NCBI GenBank assembly: GCA_036337765.1
Contig: JAYZDP010000186.1
Location: 1 to 13,360, forward strand
Reading direction: 5' to 3'
Origin: JAYZDP01 sp036337765
Lineage (GTDB): Bacteria; Acidobacteriota; Thermoanaerobaculia; Multivoradales; Multivoraceae
DNA: 13,360 nucleotides
Part shown: in pieces, positions 8,377 to 13,360 of the stretch
Layout of the letters: each line of letters begins with the position of its first letter
Numbering within the stretch: position 1 is the first letter of the stretch
Translations under genes and position numbers: made by a program
The notes under the pieces: generated by a model
Told to the model about the DNA's origin: nothing
The model's database searches: none
What the model saw: the letters and a program-made list of their open reading frames with translations, nothing else

Positions 8377-9450
8377 ATGAATCAGCAGATCACACCCATT
8401 CTCCCGGGGAGGCTTGGAAGCTCGGACATGGCCCTTCGGGACGACCCTCGGGCCGACCCCCGCATGGTTGCGGCCATGATGCCCTTCGCGCTCGACGGTC
8501 CTCCGGCGCAGGCTCCGGTGACCTCGAGCTCGCCCGATGAGGAGATCTACGCACACTGTGCCCAGGTGGAGGTCGGATTCGGTGAAGTGTTCACCCAGTT
8601 CTTCCAGGGCCTTCCGGCGCTCGACGTGAGCAGGTCCACGCACACAATCAAGGGGGTTGACGGCAACGACATCGACCTCTACCTGCATCGGCCCAACTCC
8701 AACGATGGGCCGCTGCCGGCCGTCGTCCATACCCACGGCGGCGGCATGGTCATCGCTGCGGCTGCCGACCCCAACTATCAGCGCTGGCGTGACGAGTTGG
8801 CCGCTGCTGGCCTCGTCGTGGTCGGTGTCGAGTTTCGGAATGGCGCTGGCAAGCTGGGCAACCATCCGTTTCCCGCTGGGCTGAACGATTGCGCGTCAGG
8901 TCTGCAATGGACCTTCGACAACAAGGACGCGCTCGGGATCTCCAACATCGTGGTGTCGGGCGAGAGCGGCGGCGGCAACCTGTCCCTCGCGACGGCGCTC
9001 AAGGCAAAGCGCGACGGTCGGCTCGACCAGATTGACGGTGTGTATTCTCAATGTCCGTACATCTCTAACGCTTACGCCGCCGGTGATCCGCGCCTGCCGT
9101 CTCTCGTCGAGAACGACGGCTACTTCTTGAGCACCGAGATGATGGCCCCGCTTGCCAAGATCTACGACCCGTCAGGCGAGCACGCCACCAACCCGTTGGC
9201 CTGGCCTTATCACGCAAAGCTCGAGGATCTCGAAGGCCTGCCTCCGCACGTCATTTCGGTGAACGAGCTCGACCCGTTGCGGGATGAGGGTCTTGCCTAC
9301 TTCCGCAAGCTGCTGGTGGCAGGGGTGGCGGCCGCGAGCCGAACCGTGAACGGTACCTGCCATGCCGGCGATCTCCTGATGCGCAAAGCCATGCCCGAGG
9401 TCTATCAGTCCAGCGTCGCCGACCTGAAGGCATTCGCCTCGTCCCTCTGA
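8377..9450 (+). CDS. Alpha/beta hydrolase, hormone-sensitive-lipase type (esterase/lipase)
   Basis: A predicted cytoplasmic carboxylic ester hydrolase of 357 residues. The HSL-type oxyanion motif HGGG is at 120-123 after PAVVHT, the nucleophile elbow is GESGG with Ser197, and the remaining triad members are best assigned to Asp299 (NELDPLRDEG) and His329 (GTCHAGD). The 90 residues before the core would form a cap. I chose ATG 8377, preceded eight bases away by a GGGGGG tract (8362-8367); an upstream in-frame TTG at 8344 would add eleven residues but lacks such a site. There is no signal peptide. It is a single-gene unit between two minus-strand blocks, ending convergently with epmA. The natural substrate is unknown; short- or medium-chain esters are typical of the family. 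Confidence 0.93.
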   Translation: MNQQITPILPGRLGSSDMALRDDPRADPRMVAAMMPFALDGPPAQAPVTSSSPDEEIYAHCAQVEVGFGEVFTQFFQGLPALDVSRSTHTIKGVDGNDIDLYLHRPNSNDGPLPAVVHTHGGGMVIAAAADPNYQRWRDELAAAGLVVVGVEFRNGAGKLGNHPFPAGLNDCASGLQWTFDNKDALGISNIVVSGESGGGNLSLATALKAKRDGRLDQIDGVYSQCPYISNAYAAGDPRLPSLVENDGYFLSTEMMAPLAKIYDPSGEHATNPLAWPYHAKLEDLEGLPPHVISVNELDPLRDEGLAYFRKLLVAGVAAASRTVNGTCHAGDLLMRKAMPEVYQSSVADLKAFASSL

Positions 9451-9452
9451 TG

Positions 9453-9469
9453 CCCGGCGCCGGCCCGGG
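9453..9469. terminator. GC-rich inverted repeat between convergent genes, possible weak bidirectional terminator
   Basis: CCCGG (9453-9457) and CCGGG (9465-9469) can pair around a seven-base loop, and the ten-base palindrome CCGGCGCCGG sits at 9454-9463. It occupies the 25 bases between the hydrolase stop and the epmA stop, where a shared terminator would be expected. No run of T follows on either strand, so intrinsic termination is doubtful. Confidence 0.25.
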
Positions 9470-9475
9470 GTGATC

Positions 9476-10450
9476 TTAGGCACGCGAGAACGGGAAGGTG
9501 AGCGTCTGACCGATGTCGTCGCTCCCCAGGGCAAGCATCAACAGGCGATCGATCCCCAGGGCGACGCCAGAGCACGCTGGCAGCCCCGCGGTCAGCGCGG
9601 CGAGGAATCGCTGGTCGGGCTGCACGGCTGGAAGTCCTCGTCGCTCGCGCTCTTCGACATCGGCTTCGAAGCGGCGGCGCTGCTCGTCGGCGTCGCAGAG
9701 CTCGCAGAAGCCGTTGGCCAGCTCCTGCCCGCGGAAGTAGAGCTCGAAGCGCTCGGCAATCGGGCGCTCGCCCGTGCGTAGGCGGGCCATGGCGGCCTGG
9801 TCGACGGGGAAGTCGTAGACGAAGGTGGGACGTTTGCTGCCGAGGGTCGGCTCGACGACTCGCGCGAAGAGTGCCTGGGTGGCCTCCGCAGTGGTCTCGG
9901 CGGCCGGCAACCGCCACTGAGCGAGAGCCGCTGCCAATACGTCCTCATCGGGGTCGTGTGCGTCGATGCCTGTAGCGACAAAGGCCTCGGCGTAGGTGAC
10001 CCTGTCGGGTTTCGGGCTCGCGAGAACGGCCGATACCAGCTCGCCGACCTCGTCCATGAGGGTGTGGTGATCCCAGCCCGGGCGATACCACTCCAGGATC
10101 GTGAACTCGGGGTTGTGGCTCCGCCCCGACTCGCCGTTGCGAAAGGCCTTGCAGATCTGAAATATCGGGCCGAAATCAGCCGCGAGCAGGCGTTTCATCG
10201 CCAGCTCTGGCGACGTGGAGAGGTAGTAGGGGAGCCCGTCTGTCTCCCCCGGCCCGGAGTAGGTGGTCGCGAAGCTGTCCAGGTGTACGTCCGTTACCGG
10301 CGCCGCGCCGAGAAGGGGCGTTTCCACCTCGAGGACCTGGCGCTCTCGGAAGAAGTCGCGAACGCTGGCGAGAAGCTGAGCGCGCGCCTTGGCGGCCTCG
10401 AGACTCGCGTTCGGGCGCCAGTCAGTCCTTGGCCCGCGAGACGTACTCAC
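9476..10450 (-). CDS. epmA: Elongation factor P--(R)-beta-lysine ligase EpmA
   Basis: EpmA (also PoxA, GenX or YjeA) is a paralogue of the class II lysyl-tRNA synthetase catalytic domain that activates beta-lysine with ATP and attaches it to Lys34 of EF-P. Length is 324 residues against 325 in E. coli, with no tRNA anticodon-binding domain. Matching segments are FFRERQVLEVETPLL (33-47), VTDVHL (52-57), motif 2 around FRNGESGRSHNPEFTILEWY (103-122), PTFVYDFP (208-215), ELANGF (243-248) and motif 3 CSGVALGIDRLLML (293-306). No ATG lies near the family start; GTG at 10450 is the best choice, giving MSTSRGPRTDWRPN. It lies 29 bases inside the 3' end of efp, so the two genes share a transcript and are probably translationally coupled. 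The residue pattern supports the EF-P ligase over a LysS fragment. Confidence 0.95.
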   Translation of the reverse strand: MSTSRGPRTDWRPNASLEAAKARAQLLASVRDFFRERQVLEVETPLLGAAPVTDVHLDSFATTYSGPGETDGLPYYLSTSPELAMKRLLAADFGPIFQICKAFRNGESGRSHNPEFTILEWYRPGWDHHTLMDEVGELVSAVLASPKPDRVTYAEAFVATGIDAHDPDEDVLAAALAQWRLPAAETTAEATQALFARVVEPTLGSKRPTFVYDFPVDQAAMARLRTGERPIAERFELYFRGQELANGFCELCDADEQRRRFEADVEERERRGLPAVQPDQRFLAALTAGLPACSGVALGIDRLLMLALGSDDIGQTLTFPFSRA

Positions 10451-10991
10451 CGCTCCGAGTGTCGATCTTGATGACCTCACCGATCTGAACGAAGAGCGGC
10501 ACCCGAACGACGGCGCCGGTCTCGAGAGTCGCCGGCTTCTGGCCACCGCTCGAGGTGTCACCCTTGACTCCCGGGTCCGTCTCGGTGATCTCGAGGTTCA
10601 CGAAGTTCGGGGGAGTGACCAGAATCGGCTCACTGTTGAAGAGCGTGACGGAACAGATCTCCTCGTCCTTCAGCCAGCTGGCTGCCTCCCCGACGGCCGC
10701 GGCCGTGGCGGCCACCTGCTCGTAGGTGACGGGATCCATGAAGTTCCAATCGTCGCCGTCACGATAGAGGAACTGCATGTCGGTCTCTACAACGTCGGCC
10801 GCCTCTACCGATTCGACCGACTTGAAGGTCCGCTCCACGACGCGGCCCGTGCGCAGGTTCTTGTACCTGATGCGTGTGAAGGCCTGGCCCTTGCCCGGCT
10901 TGACGAACTCAGTCTCGACGATGGAGCAGGGCGCGCCGTCGAGGAGGATCTTGAGTCCGTTGCGTAGCTGGTTCGCGCCGTAGGTGGCCAT
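10422..10991 (-). CDS. efp: Elongation factor P
   Basis: EF-P binds the ribosome between the P and E sites and stimulates peptide bond formation at consecutive prolines. The 189 residues contain the usual KOW-like N-terminal domain and two OB-fold domains. The loop KPGKGQAF (31-38) carries Lys34, the residue modified by EpmA in the gammaproteobacterial pathway, and its form is the lysylated type rather than the rhamnosylated Arg32 type. The C-terminal domain has NLEITETDPGVKGDTSSGG and the ending GEVIKIDTRSGEYVSRAKD typical of the family. ATG 10991 is used because MATYGANQLRNGLK fits family starts, although the frame is open upstream; an AAAGA lies just before it. epmA overlaps its end and epmB diverges from its promoter region, so the whole modification pathway is clustered. 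Confidence 0.97.
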   Translation of the reverse strand: MATYGANQLRNGLKILLDGAPCSIVETEFVKPGKGQAFTRIRYKNLRTGRVVERTFKSVESVEAADVVETDMQFLYRDGDDWNFMDPVTYEQVAATAAAVGEAASWLKDEEICSVTLFNSEPILVTPPNFVNLEITETDPGVKGDTSSGGQKPATLETGAVVRVPLFVQIGEVIKIDTRSGEYVSRAKD

Positions 10992-11049
10992 GGATCTTTC
11001 GGTCGGGTGAGGCCGTGCGCGCCGAGGAGGAAGTCCGGCCGGGCAGCGC

Positions 11050-11058
11050 ATGATAGCA
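11050..11058 (-). promoter_or_regulatory. Extended -10 promoter candidate for efp-epmA
   Basis: On the minus strand the bases read TGC followed by TATCAT, an extended -10 element with five of six consensus bases. No good -35 hexamer lies 16-18 bases upstream, as is common for extended -10 promoters. Transcription would begin near 11043, giving a leader of about 50 bases before efp. Confidence 0.45.
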
Positions 11059-11070
11059 GCGCACCGCGCG

Positions 11071-11076
11071 TACAAT
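11071..11076 (+). promoter_or_regulatory. -10 element candidate for epmB, possibly leaderless
   Basis: TACAAT matches five of six -10 consensus bases and ends only eight bases before the GTG at 11085. A transcript starting at the usual distance would begin at or within about two bases of the start codon, so the mRNA may be leaderless. No good -35 is visible. Its -35 position falls on the efp -10 element on the other strand. Confidence 0.4.
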
Positions 11077-11084
11077 GCCCAGCC

Positions 11085-12041
11085 GTGCCGACGATCACCG
11101 AGCCGTCTACTCTGTTCGCCAGAGTCGCCCTTGCTGCCCCGCCGTCGGGCGAGCTAGATCGCGTTCACGGGCAGTTTCCCGTTCGGGTTCCGACGAGCTT
11201 CGCGGACCGCATCACCGCCGGCCAGCTGGACGATCCGTTGCTGCTCCAGGTGGTCCCCTCGCTGCAGGAGCTCGAGGTCGCTGCCGGCTACTCGACCGAT
11301 CCGCTTGCGGAAGCTGCGGCATCGCCGGCCCCTGGGGTGCTGCACAAGTACGAACGGCGCGCTCTTCTGATCGTGACCTCGGTCTGTCCGATCCATTGTC
11401 GCTACTGCTTTCGGCGGCACTTCCCCTACGGTGCGAGCTCCCTCGAAGGCGAGGACCTCGAAAAGGCGCTGTCGTACGTGGCGGCGACCTCGTCGCTGCG
11501 CGAGGTCATCCTCAGCGGTGGAGATCCACTGTCGCTTGCGGACGAGCGTCTGGCGGCTCTGGCCGAGAGACTTGCAGCAATCCCGCATGTCGTGCGGTTG
11601 CGGGTCCACACCCGGTGGCCGATCGTCAGCCCGGAGCGAGTTTCGGCCAGCCTGATCGAGTGGCTGACCTCGACCCGTCTGCGTCCGGTGATGGTCGTGC
11701 ACAGCAATCACGCGCGTGAGATTGGCGACGAGGTCGCCGTCGCGCTGAGAAGGCTGGTCGACAGCGGCATCCCAGTGCTGAACCAATCTGTGCTCCTGCG
11801 GGGTGTCAACGACTCGGCAGACCGGCTACGGGAGCTGAGCGAGCGTCTGTTCGAGTGTGGTGTCGCCCCGTACTACCTGAATCTCCTCGATCCGGTCGCC
11901 GGAGCAGCTCACTTCGAGGTGCCGGAGGCGGAGGCGCGCGCGCTGATGCGTCAGGTGGAGGCTGTGCTGCCCGGCTATCTGGTGCCGTGCCTGGTGCGGG
12001 AAATGCCCGGTGCTCGAGCCAAGATCAAGGTCGATCGATGA
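11085..12041 (+). CDS. epmB: EF-P beta-lysylation protein EpmB (lysine 2,3-aminomutase family)
   Basis: EpmB (YjeK) is a radical SAM, PLP-dependent enzyme that converts (S)-alpha-lysine to (R)-beta-lysine for EpmA. The 318 residues align with E. coli EpmB from VPTSFADRI (35-43) to the end. Key parts are DDPLLLQVVPSLQEL (49-63), GYSTDPL (68-74), PGVLHKYERRALL (83-95), the iron-sulfur motif CPIHCRYC (Cys101, Cys105, Cys108), FRRHFPYG (109-116), SGGDPL (144-149), NQSVLLRGVND (233-243) and the terminal segment with Lys313, which lines up with the PLP lysine in the E. coli GGEPSK motif. The tail after that lysine is only five residues, shorter than in E. coli. GTG 11085 is preferred over the in-frame GTG 11007, whose extra 26 residues are unlike the family and would cover the promoter. 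The gene diverges from efp and overlaps the next gene by ATGA. Confidence 0.94.
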   Translation: MPTITEPSTLFARVALAAPPSGELDRVHGQFPVRVPTSFADRITAGQLDDPLLLQVVPSLQELEVAAGYSTDPLAEAAASPAPGVLHKYERRALLIVTSVCPIHCRYCFRRHFPYGASSLEGEDLEKALSYVAATSSLREVILSGGDPLSLADERLAALAERLAAIPHVVRLRVHTRWPIVSPERVSASLIEWLTSTRLRPVMVVHSNHAREIGDEVAVALRRLVDSGIPVLNQSVLLRGVNDSADRLRELSERLFECGVAPYYLNLLDPVAGAAHFEVPEAEARALMRQVEAVLPGYLVPCLVREMPGARAKIKVDR

Positions 12042-12925
12042 GCGCACGCGTCTTTCTGGTCGATGCCAGCCCCTACATCTTCCGAGCCTTCTTCTCTCTG
12101 CCCTCCGACATGACGGACCGCGAGGGTCGCCCGTCCGGTGCCATTCACGGCTTTACCGACTTCCTGCTCCGCATCCTGCGGGAGCATCGGCCGACGCACC
12201 TCGAGGTGGCCTTCGATTTTCACCTTTCGCGTAGCTTCCGCAACCGCTTCTACCCTGAATACAAGGCTCACCGTGACGCGCCTCCCGCGGATCTGGAGGC
12301 CCAGGTGGCGCGTTGCATGGACGTCGCCGGATTCTTGGGCGCCCGCACCCACATCGTCGAGGACTACGAGGCCGACGACATTGTCGGCACCCTGTGCCAC
12401 CAGCTCGAGGATTCAGACGCGGACCTCACGCTGGTCAGCTCGGACAAGGACCTGAGCCAGCTGGTCGGCCCGCGGGTTTCGCTGCTCGACTTTGCCCGCG
12501 GCGATCTGTACGGACCGGCCGAGGTAAGGACCAAGTTTGGTGTCCGCCCAGATCAGATCGTCGACTATCTCGGGTTGGCTGGCGATTCGGTCGACAACAT
12601 CCCCGGCGTGCGGGGTGTGGGACCGAAGACGGCTGCGGCTCTTCTCGGTTCCTTCGAGAGTCTCGAGGAGATATACGAGTCGATCGCACGGGTCTCGAGC
12701 CTCGACATTCGTGGCGCTCAGGGCGTGGCGCGGCGACTGGAGGCACATCGCGCGGCTGCGTTCCTGTCGCGCCGGCTGGCGACGATCGCCCTGGATACGC
12801 CGATCGCGGAAACGCTCGCCACGCTCGAGCTAGCGCCACCGAACGCGCCGGAATTGCGACAGCTCCTCGACGAGTTGGAGTCCGAGGGCTTGGCGCAGCG
12901 GGTCGAGGCGCTGCTGGCAGGATGA
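12038..12925 (+). CDS. Stand-alone 5'-3' exonuclease (DNA polymerase I N-terminal domain family)
   Basis: A 295-residue FEN-type nuclease that would remove RNA primers or 5' flaps in two-metal catalysis. Metal-binding acidic residues are visible at Asp9 (FLVDAS), Asp60 (VAFDFH), the EDYEADD cluster (108-114), SSDKDL (134-139, Asp136 and Asp138) and GDSVDN (182-187). The helix-hairpin-helix segment IPGVRGVGPKTAAALL (188-203) follows. There is no polymerase or 3'-5' proofreading domain, so it is comparable to free-standing members such as Bacillus YpcP rather than to PolA. The glycine-rich 62-residue extension possible upstream is only the epmB coding sequence in another frame; ATG 12038 starts the family-like MSARVFLVDASPYIFRAFF. 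The ATGA overlap couples it to epmB, a link with no obvious functional meaning. It may provide backup RNA primer removal. Confidence 0.92.
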   Translation: MSARVFLVDASPYIFRAFFSLPSDMTDREGRPSGAIHGFTDFLLRILREHRPTHLEVAFDFHLSRSFRNRFYPEYKAHRDAPPADLEAQVARCMDVAGFLGARTHIVEDYEADDIVGTLCHQLEDSDADLTLVSSDKDLSQLVGPRVSLLDFARGDLYGPAEVRTKFGVRPDQIVDYLGLAGDSVDNIPGVRGVGPKTAAALLGSFESLEEIYESIARVSSLDIRGAQGVARRLEAHRAAAFLSRRLATIALDTPIAETLATLELAPPNAPELRQLLDELESEGLAQRVEALLAG

Positions 12926-12949
12926 GTCCCCGCGCTCCCGGCCTCCCCC

Positions 12950-12958
12950 TGCTATTGT
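12950..12958 (+). promoter_or_regulatory. Extended -10 promoter candidate for the msrP-like gene
   Basis: TGC followed by TATTGT lies in the 64-base gap after the exonuclease gene. Transcription would begin near 12965, about 25 bases before the msrP start and just ahead of its ribosome binding site. No -35 hexamer stands out, and co-transcription with epmB and the exonuclease gene is equally possible. Confidence 0.3.
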
Positions 12959-12978
12959 CGCGAACGCTCCGTCAGCCC

Positions 12979-12984
12979 GGAGGT
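12979..12984 (+). promoter_or_regulatory. Ribosome binding site choosing between two adjacent ATG codons
   Basis: GGAGGT is followed two bases later by ATG 12987 and five bases later by ATG 12990. The second spacing is the more usual, so 12990 is taken as the start; the choice changes the protein by one residue. Confidence 0.6.
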
Positions 12985-12989
12985 GGATG

Positions 12990-13360
12990 ATGTCGAAAGT
13001 CTTTCGCAGCCATATCCCGTCACACCTGATCACGCCGAGCGACGTGTTCTTCAATCGGCGCCAGTTCGTTACGGCCGCCGGCGTAGGACTCGCCACGATC
13101 GCGCTGCCGTCGGTTGGCTGTGCGGCGACGCGCGAAGAGCAGATTCTCGACGTGCCCCTGTCGAGGCCCGAGGTGTTCCCGGCCAAGCGCAACGAAAAGT
13201 ACGAGCTGCCTGAGGGCGTGAGCCACATCGAGACCCCGCGACTTACGGCGGCGACCCACAACAACTATTACGAGTTCCTACCCGGGCGTGGGGGTCCGGC
13301 GTGGCAGTTTGCCTCCAAGTTCGAGGTGGATCCCTGGAAGATGGAGATCGGCGGTCTGTG
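12990..13360 (+). CDS. msrP: MsrP-like protein-methionine-sulfoxide reductase, catalytic subunit (N-terminal part)
   Basis: MsrP (YedY) is a periplasmic molybdopterin enzyme of the sulfite oxidase fold that repairs oxidised methionines, taking electrons from the membrane haem protein MsrQ. Only the first 123 residues are in the window; E. coli MsrP has 334. Visible are the typical lead-in ITPSDVFFNRRQFV (15-27) with the twin arginines at 23-24, a hydrophobic h-region (about 28-43, AAGVGLATIALPSVGC) for Tat export, and then the family segment LTAATHNNYYEF (85-96), equivalent to the E. coli YNNFYEF cofactor-contact region, and the WKMEIGGL strand (116-123). The catalytic cysteine lies beyond the edge. 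A cysteine directly after SVG (residue 44) could make it a Tat lipoprotein, although the -3 residue is not ideal; cleavage after an Ala is the alternative. An msrQ gene may follow outside the window. Confidence 0.88.
   Translation, partial: MSKVFRSHIPSHLITPSDVFFNRRQFVTAAGVGLATIALPSVGCAATREEQILDVPLSRPEVFPAKRNEKYELPEGVSHIETPRLTAATHNNYYEFLPGRGGPAWQFASKFEVDPWKMEIGGL

Noticed and set aside
8269..8865. 198-codon minus-strand open frame over the hydrolase start
   Set aside because: It is antisense to the hydrolase coding sequence, with no family resemblance and no ribosome binding site that stands out.
10451..10561. Upstream extension of epmA by 37 codons
   Set aside because: The added residues are Arg/Ser-rich and unlike the family; they are the efp coding sequence read in another frame. 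GTG 10450 gives the expected length.
11855..12037. Glycine- and arginine-rich extension of the 5'-3' exonuclease
   Set aside because: It is epmB coding sequence in a shifted frame; the family start MSARVFLVDAS begins exactly at the ATGA overlap.

Overview
The window comes from a GC-rich Gram-negative bacterium. Three features point to a proteobacterial-type cell envelope and proteostasis system: a ClpS-ClpA pair, a Tat-exported MsrP-type molybdoenzyme, and an elongation factor P (EF-P) that keeps Lys34 and sits beside both EpmA and EpmB. The stand-alone, cysteine-free S4 gene and the NoeA-like methyltransferase would fit a deltaproteobacterial-type lineage (Myxococcota, Desulfobacterota, Binatota or similar) better than an enteric gammaproteobacterium. 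That placement is an impression from protein style, not a test. The sequence reads as ordinary chromosome: I see no insertion sequence, CRISPR array, tRNA, rRNA or phage gene, and genes are packed tightly.

Left block (1-4017, minus strand) looks like one operon read right to left. It starts with rpsD (ribosomal protein S4), followed by a 73-residue membrane protein, a 469-residue protein with a kinase-like N-terminal part and a methyltransferase C-terminal part (NoeA-like), a 505-residue acyl-CoA ligase with variant active-site motifs, and the N-terminal fragment of a polytopic membrane protein that runs off the left edge. Junctions are an 11-base gap, a 20-base overlap, a 12-base gap and a 4-base overlap.

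Second block (4218-8057, minus strand) is a COG3146/DUF482 GNAT-type acyltransferase, then clpS, then clpA. ClpS delivers N-degron proteins to the ClpA unfoldase for degradation by ClpP. The acyltransferase of unknown substrate upstream is the most suggestive neighbour in the window.

Middle (8058-9475): a gene-free stretch of about 320 bases, then a plus-strand alpha/beta hydrolase of the hormone-sensitive-lipase type, ending convergently with epmA.

Right block (9476-13360) carries the EF-P beta-lysylation system: efp and epmA on the minus strand and epmB on the plus strand, diverging from one short intergenic region where the two predicted -10 boxes lie only 15 bases apart. EpmB converts lysine to beta-lysine, EpmA ligates it to EF-P Lys34, and modified EF-P relieves ribosome stalling at polyproline. 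epmB is coupled by an ATGA overlap to a stand-alone 5'-3' exonuclease related to the DNA polymerase I N-terminal domain. An msrP-like gene, encoding a periplasmic methionine sulfoxide reductase with a Tat signal, enters at the right edge and is cut off.

I found no wholly new multi-gene system that the sequence alone can prove. The best candidates for undescribed biology are the acyltransferase-ClpS-ClpA linkage, the kinase-like/methyltransferase fusion with its small membrane partner downstream of rpsD, and the interlocked efp/epmB promoter.
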